The notes under the pieces are model-generated. The model searched no databases and was not told where the DNA came from. It was given only the letters and a program-made list of their open reading frames with translations. 64,000 nucleotides of DNA from Xanthomarina arctica. Its GTDB lineage: Bacteria > Bacteroidota > Bacteroidia > Flavobacteriales > Flavobacteriaceae. The stretch covers positions 496,001 to 560,000 of the forward strand of contig NZ_BMFQ01000003.1 of NCBI RefSeq assembly GCF_014638915.1, given 5' to 3'. Each line of letters begins with the position of its first letter. Within the stretch, counting starts at the first letter, position 1. Below, piece after piece: positions 46,521 to 55,733 of the stretch. Made by a program: the position numbers and the translations under genes.

Positions 46521-47249
46521 ATGCAAAAAACCTGTGTCATTATTCCATGTTATAACGAAGGGTTTCGATTTGATATCGAAGCTTATCATGAATTTTTGAA
46601 GTCTCATCAGGAACTAGATTTATGCTTTGTAAACGACGGAAGTTCAGACAACACCATTTCTATCTTAAAAAAACTAGAAGCTGATTTTACCCATGTTTCT
46701 GTGATTAATCTTGATAAAAATTTGGGAAAAGCAGAAGCTATTCGTTTTGCTGTTGAAAAAACAGATAAAAACACCTATCAATATATAGGATATTTAGATG
46801 CAGATTTATCCACTTCTTTAGATGAAATGTTACGATTAACTAGCTTTTATTCTGAAACAACCAAATTTATTATTGGATCTCGAATTAAAACGCTTAACAG
46901 TTCGATAGACAGAAGTCCAATACGTCATATATTTGGAAGAGGCCTTGCTACTGTTGTCAATATCTTTATTCTAGATTTACCTATTTACGACACCCAATGC
47001 GGTGCAAAATTGATAGAAACCTCCTTGGCAAAGGAAATTTTTAATGCTCCTTTTAAAAGCAAATGGTTGTTTGATATTGAACTTCTTTTAAGAACCATCA
47101 AGTTAAAAGGCATAGATTTTTGTTATCAGGCGGTTCTTGAAGTGCCTTTAAAAAAATGGCATGACCAAGGGAATTCGAGAATTACGACTTTGGACTTAAT
47201 AAATGTGCCAATAGATTTATCTAAAATATATTTTCAATATAGAAAATAA
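46521..47249 (+). CDS. Family 2 glycosyltransferase
   Basis: A 242-residue GT2 enzyme (dolichol-phosphate mannosyltransferase-like). It begins MQKTCVIIPCYNEG; I choose ATG 46521 rather than a TTG 22 codons upstream, since the fold starts here. The nucleotide-sugar motif FVNDGSSDNT and the metal motif DADLST (about 93-98) are present. It lacks membrane helices, so it probably charges a lipid carrier on the cytoplasmic face. It is 1 bp upstream of a GT-C-like membrane gene. Confidence 0.9.
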   Translation: MQKTCVIIPCYNEGFRFDIEAYHEFLKSHQELDLCFVNDGSSDNTISILKKLEADFTHVSVINLDKNLGKAEAIRFAVEKTDKNTYQYIGYLDADLSTSLDEMLRLTSFYSETTKFIIGSRIKTLNSSIDRSPIRHIFGRGLATVVNIFILDLPIYDTQCGAKLIETSLAKEIFNAPFKSKWLFDIELLLRTIKLKGIDFCYQAVLEVPLKKWHDQGNSRITTLDLINVPIDLSKIYFQYRK

Positions 47250-47250
47250 G

Positions 47251-48597
47251 ATGTTTAAAAAACTCCAAGAATATATTCTAAAATACCCAGTGGCTATCTT
47301 GCTAACCTATGGTATTCTTATACGATTATTGGTTTTTGTTTTTTATCATCATGTTAGCATTTTCCCGGATTCTGAAGATTACACCAATCTGGCACAATAC
47401 CTTTTAAATTTCAGTTTAGAAAATTATACAGGAGAACGTACGCCAGGTTTACCCTTTTTAATTGCTTTGGTAGGTGGGAATTTATATTTAACTGTTCTTA
47501 TCCAAACGCTACTTGGTATTTTAAGTCTGTATTTAATTTACGATTTCAGTAAAACGAAAACAGGCAATGTTCTTTTAGCTTTTTGGATTACCATAATAAC
47601 AACCTCGTTTTTACATTTTGTGTTTTTTGAATTCGCTATTCTAACTGAAACACTTTCCATGTTTTTTCTATTCCTATCGTTTTGGTACCTTCAAAAATAT
47701 GAGGTTTTAAAATCTACAACTCCTTTAAAGCATTATCTGGTTTTATCTGTTATTTTAAGTGTGCTGTATTTGGTAAGACCTATGTTTATTTATGTTCCTA
47801 TTGGTTTTTCTCTGTTTTATCTGGTTAAAAATTTCAACTTCGGAATAAAAAAAATACTTATAAAAACGCTAGCTATATCTCTACTTCCACTAGTAACATT
47901 TTATAATTGGTGTTCCTTAAACGAAAGAAATATTGGACAATTTACTAGTTCGTATTATTTAGGAATGAATTTCGCACAAGTAGCCACTTCCTTTTTTGAA
48001 AAAGCTCCAGAAGAAGATAAACTTATTCGAGATGTTTTTGTAGCTCAACGTAAATATACTAGAGATAACCTTCCATACCATTTGTATCCTATGACTGCAT
48101 GGTTTGCTTACAACCAGCTCATTGAAGAAACCGATTACACCAGATTAGAATTGATAAATGAAATGGGACGGATTTCTAAAGAATTAATTAAAAACAATCC
48201 CGATTTGTACGCCAAACAGGTTGTTATTTCCTTTAGAGATTTTTGGTTTACATCGTCACTTTTATGGAATGTCAATGAATTCCAAAATGTGACTATTAAA
48301 AAATCCCTTATTGGTCTTTGGAATTACCTCGAACACTATTTACTGATTTTAATAAATACACTATTCCTTCTATTTTCAATCAAAAAGTTATTTTACTTTT
48401 TTAAAATGAAATGCCAAGTCTTTGATTTAGACCTACTAATTGTTGCCATTGTGCTCTCTGGAGCCTTGGCTCAAGCGTTAGTAACTTATGGTTCAAATTC
48501 CAGATTTTCCTTTCCCTATTTCCCTTTAATTGTTTACTTTGTGCTGGTAAATGTAATGACCCTAAAAAACAACTATGCAAAACGTACTTTATCTTAA
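47251..48597 (+). CDS. GT-C type membrane glycosyltransferase
   Basis: A 448-residue polytopic membrane protein (about ten helices). The first extracytoplasmic loop has FPDSEDYTNLAQYL and then GERTPGLPFLIAL; an acidic pair in the first loop followed by R-T-P-G is the pattern of ArnT/PMT-like enzymes that move sugars from a lipid carrier. It follows the GT2 gene by 1 bp, so GT2 may charge a carrier used here. Its last 23 bp overlap ftsE. Confidence 0.78.
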   Translation: MFKKLQEYILKYPVAILLTYGILIRLLVFVFYHHVSIFPDSEDYTNLAQYLLNFSLENYTGERTPGLPFLIALVGGNLYLTVLIQTLLGILSLYLIYDFSKTKTGNVLLAFWITIITTSFLHFVFFEFAILTETLSMFFLFLSFWYLQKYEVLKSTTPLKHYLVLSVILSVLYLVRPMFIYVPIGFSLFYLVKNFNFGIKKILIKTLAISLLPLVTFYNWCSLNERNIGQFTSSYYLGMNFAQVATSFFEKAPEEDKLIRDVFVAQRKYTRDNLPYHLYPMTAWFAYNQLIEETDYTRLELINEMGRISKELIKNNPDLYAKQVVISFRDFWFTSSLLWNVNEFQNVTIKKSLIGLWNYLEHYLLILINTLFLLFSIKKLFYFFKMKCQVFDLDLLIVAIVLSGALAQALVTYGSNSRFSFPYFPLIVYFVLVNVMTLKNNYAKRTLS

Positions 48598-49261
48598 AGA
48601 TGCTTCTATATATCAAGGTGACAACCTTGTACTTTCGGACATTAACATTGAAATAAACAAAGGCGAATTTGTTTATTTAATAGGAAAAACTGGAACTGGA
48701 AAAAGTAGTTTTATGAAAACTCTTTATGCCGATTTACCTTTAACTAAAGGTGAAGGAAGCATTGTGGATTTCAATTTAAGAACCCTTAAAGAAAAAGAGA
48801 TTCCTTTTTTAAGACGAAAATTAGGTGTTGTATTTCAGGATTTCAAATTACTTACAGATAGAACCATAAACGATAATTTGATGTTTGTTTTAAAAGCTAC
48901 TGGCTGGAAAAACAAAAAGGAAATGAGTACGCGTGTGGAAGAAGTTTTAAATAAAGTTGACATGAAAACCAAAGGGTTTAAATTTCCTCATGAACTTTCA
49001 GGTGGAGAACAACAACGTGTGGCTATTGCAAGAGCTTTATTAAATGATCCAGAACTTATTCTTGCCGATGAGCCAACTGGAAACTTAGATCCGCAAACGA
49101 GTATTGAAGTTATGGAAGTTTTGCAGGAAATTAATAAAAATGGAAATACCATATTAATGGCAACCCACGATTATGCTTTATTATTAAAATACCCAAGCAA
49201 AACACTTAAATGTGATGAAAACCAAGTGTTTGAAGTCGTTCAGAGAAAAACGACTCTTTAA
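48575..49261 (+). CDS. ftsE: Cell-division ABC transporter ATP-binding protein FtsE
   Basis: A 228-residue ATPase that, with FtsX, activates cell-wall hydrolases at the septum. Walker A (GKTGTGKSS, about 37-45), the ABC signature LSGGEQQRV (about 144-152), Walker B LILADEPTGNLD and the H-loop MATHDYALL are intact; the ATGWKNKKEMSTRVEE insert is typical of flavobacterial FtsE. There is no ftsX nearby. The start overlaps the preceding glycosyltransferase gene by 23 bp, so they are translated from one transcript. Confidence 0.87.
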   Translation: MQNVLYLKDASIYQGDNLVLSDINIEINKGEFVYLIGKTGTGKSSFMKTLYADLPLTKGEGSIVDFNLRTLKEKEIPFLRRKLGVVFQDFKLLTDRTINDNLMFVLKATGWKNKKEMSTRVEEVLNKVDMKTKGFKFPHELSGGEQQRVAIARALLNDPELILADEPTGNLDPQTSIEVMEVLQEINKNGNTILMATHDYALLLKYPSKTLKCDENQVFEVVQRKTTL

Positions 49262-50178
49262 TTTTTTTCTAAATATTCATTAATTAACAATGAACATTTT
49301 TTTGCTCCCTGAGCATTTAAATGATCTGCATCCTGAAAATCTGCTGTAGTAAAACGTGGATCTCTTAGAAAGCTAAGGCGTTTAACATTTGTATTATTTT
49401 TTACTAACCTATCGCAAGTAGCTTCAATTTTTTTCAATTTCTCAGGATTCAAGAGATCTAAATAATCTTTAGTTACTGGCATGTTTATCAATATCACTTC
49501 AATATGTCTTTCTTTACACAAATCGATTATTTGCTGAATTCTTCCAATATTTAAACTAAAATCCATAGAACCATCTTCGTGTTTTCTGGAAATATTTTTG
49601 GCAATGGTTTTCAATTCTAAAGAATCTACAGTTGCCAGATATGTGTTTCCCCAGCCGTTAACATCAGAACCAATTAAAGTTCCTTCCGTTCTATAATCTC
49701 GATAAGATTTCCATGTTTTATTAAATTTTCGGGTTAAAGCCAAACTATACTTTTTTGGATTGTACCAATCTATTATTGGCACCTCCAAATCCATTTGAGC
49801 ACTGTAAAAATATTTTCGCCAAATATCTTCCTGTGTATTATCTATTTGACTTAGCGTAGTATATTCTACAGAAATAATTACATACTTCAACTTTGGTAAA
49901 TGGTTGATGTGTTTTTCTAATAAAAGTTTATCAAAATATATTGTTTGACTGATATTGGCCAAATTAAAGGAGCTAACCGAAAGCCATTCGGGATTGATGC
50001 CATAAAAAGTATGGGAATCTCCAAAAACCAACATGTTTACATCGTTATTTTCATTTAAAATCTGATTGTTTTTATAAGTATACGTATTTGGAACCGTTCG
50101 GTAAAATAATTCCGCTAAGATCCAAACCACCAAAATGGGAATTAAAAATAAACCGATATGTGTGAGTAACTTTCTCAT
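49258..50178 (-). CDS. SGNH-hydrolase-like membrane-anchored protein, MBOAT partner
   Basis: A 306-residue protein with an N-terminal membrane anchor (about 5-25). The SGNH residues are recognisable: LVFGDSHTFYGINPEWL supplies the serine block and DADHLNAQGAKK the Asp-His pair. Partners of AlgI-type MBOAT proteins with this fold (AlgX, AlgJ, DltD-like) transfer or edit acyl groups on exported polysaccharide. It shares one base with the MBOAT stop, a TAATG junction, so the two are coupled. It overlaps convergent ftsE by 4 bp. Confidence 0.7.
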   Translation of the reverse strand: MRKLLTHIGLFLIPILVVWILAELFYRTVPNTYTYKNNQILNENNDVNMLVFGDSHTFYGINPEWLSVSSFNLANISQTIYFDKLLLEKHINHLPKLKYVIISVEYTTLSQIDNTQEDIWRKYFYSAQMDLEVPIIDWYNPKKYSLALTRKFNKTWKSYRDYRTEGTLIGSDVNGWGNTYLATVDSLELKTIAKNISRKHEDGSMDFSLNIGRIQQIIDLCKERHIEVILINMPVTKDYLDLLNPEKLKKIEATCDRLVKNNTNVKRLSFLRDPRFTTADFQDADHLNAQGAKKCSLLINEYLEKN

Positions 50179-51608
50179 TAAAACTGAAAATATATAAACG
50201 GTTGCGTGTCTCCTCCAAAATAAAATATCAATAGAACCAAACCATAATAAATAGCGATTCTTAATGGTTTTGAGCTAATAAAGTCTATTTCTAACAAATG
50301 TTTTTTATCTCTTTGTAGCCATTCAAAAATCATATAGATTATTAAGAATAATACCAAGCCTCTTGAAACCGTTGGAAAAGAAAACAACGACGCGGAAAAA
50401 AGACCTTGTAAATATAAAAAGGCGTGCGAGACATTCTCTGCTCTAAAAAACACCCAAGCCAATAGTACGATTAAAAAAGTGCTTCCGATTTGAAAAACAG
50501 TTTTCAAACTAGGTAATAATTTACCTTCGTCGGCTTCTTCCTTAAAATTAGCCTGTTTTTTTCGAAAAATAAGTGGCAGAAAAAATAACGCGTGAATAAA
50601 ACCCCAAATAATAAAAGTCCAATTCGCGCCATGCCAAAAACCACTTAAAAGAAAAACGACAAAAATATTTCTAACCCATTTTGATTTTGAAACCTGACTT
50701 CCGCCAAGTGGAATATATACATAATCGCGAAACCAAGTGCTTAAAGAGATGTGCCAACGTCTCCAGAATTCAGTAAGATTTCGTGATAAATACGGCGAAT
50801 TGAAATTCTGCATCAAATCGAAACCTAATAATCTAGCAGAACCAATGGCTATATCTGAATAACCTGAAAAATCGCCGTAAATTTGAAAGGCAAAAAAGAA
50901 GGCGCCAAAAAACAATGTGCTCCCGCTATAATCTGAATAATTAGTAAAAATCTCGTTCACAGCCAAGGCACAATTATCTGCAATAACCATTTTTTTGAAA
51001 AGTCCGAGTAAAATTAGGCGTAACCCATCTACACTTTTAGCATAATCAAATTGACGTTTTTTTTCAAACTGTGGTAATAAATTGGATGCACGCTCAATAG
51101 GCCCAGCTACTAATTGCGGAAAGAAACTAACGAAGGCAAAAAACGACAACATGTTATTTGTAGGTTCTAGCCTATTCCTATAAACGTCTATGGTATAACT
51201 TAAGGTTTGAAAGGTGTAAAAACTGATTCCAACAGGAAGTAAAATATTTAGCGTACTGGATTCCAAACTTCTTCCGAATAATGAAAAGACATCTTGAAAG
51301 GATTCTAGAAAAAAATTGTAATATTTAAAATATCCTAAAATTCCTAAATTTACCACGAGGCTTGTTAACAGAAGCAACTTACGATTGGTTTTCTGTTTGG
51401 TTGTAGATAAAAATAATCCAATGGAATAATCCACTAGAGAACTTAAAAAAATAAGCCCAAGAAAACGCCAATCCCAACAAGCATAGAAAAAATAGCTAAC
51501 AACAAGTAAAAAAAGATTTTGAATCTTGAGGTTTTTCTTAAAAACAAACCAATACAACAAAAAGACTATTGGCATAAAAATGGCAAAATCTATGGTATTG
51601 AATAACAT
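50178..51608 (-). CDS. MBOAT-family O-acyltransferase (AlgI-like)
   Basis: A 476-residue membrane protein with about eleven helices. Typical AlgI/DltB features are FPQLVAGPIERASNLLPQF, AFQIYGDFSGYSDIAIGSARLLG, NFNSPYLSRNLTEFWRRWHISLSTWFRDYVYIPLGG and the active-site histidine in SGFWHGANWTF. It moves an acyl group, commonly acetyl, across the inner membrane to a polysaccharide. With the downstream SGNH gene it forms an O-acylation module for this locus. Confidence 0.9.
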   Translation of the reverse strand: MLFNTIDFAIFMPIVFLLYWFVFKKNLKIQNLFLLVVSYFFYACWDWRFLGLIFLSSLVDYSIGLFLSTTKQKTNRKLLLLTSLVVNLGILGYFKYYNFFLESFQDVFSLFGRSLESSTLNILLPVGISFYTFQTLSYTIDVYRNRLEPTNNMLSFFAFVSFFPQLVAGPIERASNLLPQFEKKRQFDYAKSVDGLRLILLGLFKKMVIADNCALAVNEIFTNYSDYSGSTLFFGAFFFAFQIYGDFSGYSDIAIGSARLLGFDLMQNFNSPYLSRNLTEFWRRWHISLSTWFRDYVYIPLGGSQVSKSKWVRNIFVVFLLSGFWHGANWTFIIWGFIHALFFLPLIFRKKQANFKEEADEGKLLPSLKTVFQIGSTFLIVLLAWVFFRAENVSHAFLYLQGLFSASLFSFPTVSRGLVLFLIIYMIFEWLQRDKKHLLEIDFISSKPLRIAIYYGLVLLIFYFGGDTQPFIYFQF

Positions 51609-51726
51609 TGGTATTATTTAGAAGTTGGTTTAAAAATCTGATTTAAGATTTTATTAATGTAAATATATACTATTTGAAGTATTGATTACAAATTCGTTTT
51701 AATAGGTTTGAAATAACTAAAATAAA

Positions 51727-52014
51727 CTAAAGAATATTATTCAAATCTTGTTTCCCTACGATTGTCATAATTTCGATCATATTATTATTAATCTTATAGA
51801 AAACACTATCGGTGCCACATACACAGCGTCTATATCCTACTTTTATGAAATCAACCGATTCGAAAGAATATGGTCTTTGAGCTATGATTTCAAAATATTC
51901 AAAAAACGAATCGAAGTACATATCTGCCTGAATCATTCCAAATTTTTGAACTCCGTATTGATGAATCCGAATTAAATCTTCTTTAGCCTGATTGCTTAAT
52001 CTATACTTAGCCAT
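51727..52014 (-). CDS. ParE/RelE-family toxin
   Basis: A 95-residue toxin of the RelE/ParE superfamily: MAKYRLSNQAKEDLIRIHQYG at the start, then SFESVDFIKVGYRRCVCGTDSVFYKI, with the Arg-rich strand and the final IVGKQD typical of ParE. Such toxins inhibit gyrase (ParE) or cleave mRNA (RelE). Its start overlaps the antitoxin stop by 8 bp. Confidence 0.88.
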   Translation of the reverse strand: MAKYRLSNQAKEDLIRIHQYGVQKFGMIQADMYFDSFFEYFEIIAQRPYSFESVDFIKVGYRRCVCGTDSVFYKINNNMIEIMTIVGKQDLNNIL

Positions 52015-52246
52015 TGAGTAAGGCCTTTGATTCCCTCAAAATTTGTTCCTTACTATCCAGCGTAAACCCACTTTTTTCAGCCTTTTCCAATTTTGCCTGG
52101 ATCCAATTAATTTGAACTTGCTGATTTCTTGCTTGTCTAATCAAATCATTAACAAGTTCACTTTTGCTTGAATATTCATTTTTATCTATTTGATCTTTTA
52201 ACCAATCATCATTTGGTTTCGTAAAAGAGATACTTTGTCTTGCCAT
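52007..52246 (-). CDS. ParD-like antitoxin
   Basis: A 79-residue ribbon-helix-helix antitoxin. I start it at ATG 52246 (MARQSISFTKPNDDWLKDQID), the usual start of the RHH strand, rather than 16 codons upstream. The helix SSKSELVNDLIRQAR follows. It would neutralise the toxin and repress the pair. A near-palindrome CACcATATGTG at 52271-52281, upstream, may be its operator. Confidence 0.86.
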   Translation of the reverse strand: MARQSISFTKPNDDWLKDQIDKNEYSSKSELVNDLIRQARNQQVQINWIQAKLEKAEKSGFTLDSKEQILRESKALLNG

Positions 52247-52393
52247 AATAAGTCGTTTTGATGTAAATATACACCATATGTGAATCGTTTGCAAATTTAT
52301 AAATCTTGGTATTCAAAATTTAAGTTATGATTAAATAAATTTTCCACAATTTGTTTCAATATTGATTAGATTTGAACAACTGATTATACATTC

Positions 52394-53278
52394 ATGTTAT
52401 CCATATTAATACCTACATATCATTATAATGCGCTTCCTCTAGCTACTCTTCTTGAGAAACAAGCTCTGGGAAACAAGCTTATATTTGAGCTTATTTGTGT
52501 AGACGATGGTTCTTTTTCTCATTTAAACCAAGAGAATCAAAAGATTAATAATCTAACCCATTGTAAATTTATTGAAGCTAAAAAAAATGTAGGCAGAGCC
52601 GCAAGTAGAAAATTTTTAGCTGAACAGGCGCAATATGATTGGCTTTTGTTTATTGATGTAGATGTCATCCCCAAAAATCCTGATTTCCTAATTAAATATC
52701 TTAAAGAAATCAAGAACCATCACGAAGCTATTTTTGGAGGTTTTGCCTATTTAGATTCATCTTATGAACCAAAAAAGTCCTTGCGTTATACTTTTGGTAA
52801 ACAACGAGAAGAAGTGGATGCAACCCATAGAAATAAAACACCTTACAAAGTTATCATTTCGGCAAATTTTCTTATAAAAAAACATATTTACTTGGATCTA
52901 ATCGAACAACATACTGAAAATAGTTACGGTATGGATTATGTCTTTGGCACCTTATTAAAAAAACATCAAATAGAGGTTTATCATATCAATAACGAAGTCA
53001 TTCATTATGGTTTGGATGAAAATTCAGCGTTTTTAAAAAAAACAGAGCAGGCCATGGAAACACTTCATCATTTTTATGCCAATAAACAATTAACTAAAAG
53101 CGATATTAGCATTTTAAAGGCTTACGAATTTCTTAAATTATTCCATTTACAACACCTTTTCGGGAACTTCATGAACTTTTTTGACAGCTCGATAACTAAA
53201 AATCTAACTCAAGAAAATCCCAATTTATTCTTATTCGATTTATATAGATTAGGTTACTTTTGTAGAATTAAAAACTAG
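52394..53278 (+). CDS. Family 2 glycosyltransferase
   Basis: A 294-residue GT2 enzyme with motifs ICVDDGSFSHLN and the metal site IDVDVIPKNPD (about 93-103). Adds a sugar to the surface-polysaccharide precursor at the cytoplasmic face. Upstream, TAGATTTG (52367-52374) matches TAnnTTTG and may be its promoter. It precedes another GT2 gene by 1 bp. Confidence 0.9.
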   Translation: MLSILIPTYHYNALPLATLLEKQALGNKLIFELICVDDGSFSHLNQENQKINNLTHCKFIEAKKNVGRAASRKFLAEQAQYDWLLFIDVDVIPKNPDFLIKYLKEIKNHHEAIFGGFAYLDSSYEPKKSLRYTFGKQREEVDATHRNKTPYKVIISANFLIKKHIYLDLIEQHTENSYGMDYVFGTLLKKHQIEVYHINNEVIHYGLDENSAFLKKTEQAMETLHHFYANKQLTKSDISILKAYEFLKLFHLQHLFGNFMNFFDSSITKNLTQENPNLFLFDLYRLGYFCRIKN

Positions 53279-53279
53279 G

Positions 53280-54221
53280 ATGGTTCCATATTTTTCAATA
53301 GTAATTTCAGTTTTCAATAAAGAAGATTTTATTTATAATACGATAAACAGTGTTATAAATCAAACGTATTCTGATTTTGAACTCATTATTGTTAATGATG
53401 GGTCTTCAGATTCTAGTGAAGACATTATTAAATCATTTTCAGATTCTAGGATACGATACATTCATCAAGAAAATCAGGGTGCTGGATCTACTAGAAATAA
53501 CGGAATAAAATTAGCAAAGTCTAATTTAATTGCTCTTTTAGATGGTGACGATGTTTGGCTACCTAATTATCTGGAATCCATTTTTAATGCTATTAAAGCC
53601 TTTCCAAATGAGCATATTTATACCACAGCCATTGCACATAATTACCCGAAAAAAATTGTTCCAGTAACATATAATTTTTCAATTGATGGAGGCGTTTCAA
53701 TTAAAAATTATTTAAAAGAAAGCTTAAAACATACTATTTTAACTAGCTCCAGTATTGTTTTTAAGAAATCGGTTTTAGAAACTACTGGTCTATTTGACAC
53801 TTCTATAAAATCGGGTCAAGACACAGATTTATGGATTCGAATAGGCATGCACTACCCTATTGTTTTTGTTAACCAAGTTTTAGTGCATTATACTTATAGT
53901 GATAGTAGTTTGTCCAATTCTACTTTCAACTTAAAAGCGAAACCTAAATTTGACAAATACTATTTAGAGGAAGAAAAAAACAAAGATTTAAAAAAGTTTA
54001 TAGATAAAAATAGATTTTCTCTTGCCATCTTAAGTAGGTTAACGGGAGATAAGAAGTCGTTTGAATTTTACAGGAGCCACCTTAACGTTACCAATTTAAA
54101 ACTTAGTCAACGATTATTAATTGACTGTCCTTCTTGGCTTTTAAAATTACTATTGAAAGTAAAAACTTTAAAAGGAAAAAAAGTATATTATAGACCTTTA
54201 AACGAGACGAAATCTTCGTAA
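53280..54221 (+). CDS. Family 2 glycosyltransferase
   Basis: A 313-residue GT2 enzyme: FSIVISVFNKEDFIYNTI, IVNDGSSDSSED, and the metal motif LLDGDDVWLPNY (about 92-103), with the acceptor-side SGQDTDLWIRIG. It starts 1 bp after the previous GT2 gene. Its last 34 bp overlap the convergent FdtA-like gene. Confidence 0.9.
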   Translation: MVPYFSIVISVFNKEDFIYNTINSVINQTYSDFELIIVNDGSSDSSEDIIKSFSDSRIRYIHQENQGAGSTRNNGIKLAKSNLIALLDGDDVWLPNYLESIFNAIKAFPNEHIYTTAIAHNYPKKIVPVTYNFSIDGGVSIKNYLKESLKHTILTSSSIVFKKSVLETTGLFDTSIKSGQDTDLWIRIGMHYPIVFVNQVLVHYTYSDSSLSNSTFNLKAKPKFDKYYLEEEKNKDLKKFIDKNRFSLAILSRLTGDKKSFEFYRSHLNVTNLKLSQRLLIDCPSWLLKLLLKVKTLKGKKVYYRPLNETKSS

Positions 54222-54622
54222 TCCCTAATATAATCTGCTTCGTCAAATTCTTCTGAAGCAAGCACCAAACATACAGAACCTGATGAGAAATTTTCTATTT
54301 CTCTCCAAATTCCAGGAACAATTAATAAACCTTTATCTGGTTTATTCATTGTAATTAATTGCTCGCCATCACTATCTTTTAAACGCACCTCAAAACTTCC
54401 ACTTAAAGGAATTAAAAATTGGTAAAGTGTTTTATGAGCATGACCACCGCGAAAAGCATCACTTGGAACATCATATAAATAATAGACACGTTTAATTGTA
54501 AACGGAATACAATCCTTTTCTATAACAGCCAAATTCCCTCTTGAATCTTTAATTTTTGGGATTTCAATTTGCTGAATATCACTTACTCTTGATGTCGTAT
54601 TTTGTCTAGAAGTTGTTTCCAA
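54188..54622 (-). CDS. dTDP-4-oxo-6-deoxyglucose 3,4-ketoisomerase (FdtA/QdtA-like)
   Basis: A 144-residue cupin of the WxcM-like family that shifts the keto group from C4 to C3 of dTDP-4-keto-6-deoxyglucose. The catalytic histidines are in RGGHAHKTLYQ (His61, His63), and IPKIKDSRGNLAVIEK and LIVPGIWREIENF are family marks. With the DegT-type aminotransferase it would make a 3-amino-3,6-dideoxy sugar. Galacto (Fdt) or gluco (Qdt) product cannot be told from sequence. The start overlaps the GT4 gene end by 40 bp. Confidence 0.86.
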   Translation of the reverse strand: METTSRQNTTSRVSDIQQIEIPKIKDSRGNLAVIEKDCIPFTIKRVYYLYDVPSDAFRGGHAHKTLYQFLIPLSGSFEVRLKDSDGEQLITMNKPDKGLLIVPGIWREIENFSSGSVCLVLASEEFDEADYIRDYEDFVSFKGL

Positions 54623-55698
54623 TCGTTTGTAATGTTTTTAGTTGAAAAACGTTGCACACTTTCTTGTGCATTCAATTTACAGGTTTGATATAAAGTTTCA
54701 TCAAATATAAAACTATTCATGGCATCAGATATGGCATGAGCATTAAAATTTTCAACCAAAAGTCCATTATAACCAGATTTGATAACTTCATTTGGTCCCG
54801 ATTTACAATCTACTGAAATCATTGGAGTTCCTAAGCCTAGAGTTTCTGGAATAACCATTGGAAACCCTTCGTGTCTACTTGTTAATAAAGCAAATTTGGC
54901 ATGTTTTACATAAGGATATGGATTTAACATAAATCCTTTAAAAACGACATGATTATCTAATTCCAATTTGGAGACATAGCCTTTTATTTCCTGTAAATCA
55001 GGACCTTCACCAATAATCAGTAAAGGAATATTTTTTGCTGGTAACTTAGATAATTTGTAAGCTTCTAATAAGAGCTTTAAATTTTTAGGTTCGTCATGGA
55101 TTCTTCCGAAAAACAAAATATAATTTTTCAAATCCAAATCCTCAAATTTTATAACTTCGGCTTTCTTTTGGAGTATTTCAAAATCGAAGGCATTATAAAT
55201 AGTTTCAACATGTTTTAATTGCAAGCTTTCTTTAAAATGATTTTTTGCAGCTTGAGAGACACTAACCATTTGAGCCTTCTTATATAAAAATTTATTTAAG
55301 GCTTTATAAGGCGTAAACGCTTTTGATATTTTATAGCAGTGAACTACATAAACCACGGAAATTCCAGCATAAACCCACTTAGAAATTAGCAATTCTCGAT
55401 ACCATTGAACACGAGCTCTGCCATCAATAATAACATCGAAATTATGAGATTTTAAATAGGCCTTAAAATACTTCAGCCGTTGTAATCGACCAAAAAACGT
55501 ATCGTTTTTATCCTTTAAAGCTCCTAAATTTAAAAGCGTGCCTTTGTATTCGAATTCAATATGATTTAAAACTGTAACTATATGTACATCATAATTTAGA
55601 TGATGTAACATGAAAGACAATTGTGCAGCAGAACGTTCAGCCCCACCTTTTCCTAAAGAGGATGCCACAATACAAATCTTTTTATTGTTACTTTGCAA
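54583..55698 (-). CDS. Family 4 glycosyltransferase
   Basis: A 371-residue GT-B enzyme: KKICIVASSLGKGGAERSAAQL at the start, the C-terminal nucleotide-sugar domain with ILFFGRIHDEPKNLKLLLEA, and the EX7E block HEGFPMVIPETLGLGTPMIS (about 285-304). It uses a nucleotide sugar to extend the polysaccharide precursor. It is divergent from the following GT gene with 35 bp between, and a TATCTTTG box (55729-55722, minus strand) may be its promoter. Confidence 0.9.
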   Translation of the reverse strand: MQSNNKKICIVASSLGKGGAERSAAQLSFMLHHLNYDVHIVTVLNHIEFEYKGTLLNLGALKDKNDTFFGRLQRLKYFKAYLKSHNFDVIIDGRARVQWYRELLISKWVYAGISVVYVVHCYKISKAFTPYKALNKFLYKKAQMVSVSQAAKNHFKESLQLKHVETIYNAFDFEILQKKAEVIKFEDLDLKNYILFFGRIHDEPKNLKLLLEAYKLSKLPAKNIPLLIIGEGPDLQEIKGYVSKLELDNHVVFKGFMLNPYPYVKHAKFALLTSRHEGFPMVIPETLGLGTPMISVDCKSGPNEVIKSGYNGLLVENFNAHAISDAMNSFIFDETLYQTCKLNAQESVQRFSTKNITNDWKQLLDKIRHQE

Positions 55699-55733
55699 TG
55701 CTTAATGTTTTAAAAACCTATCAAAGATACAAA

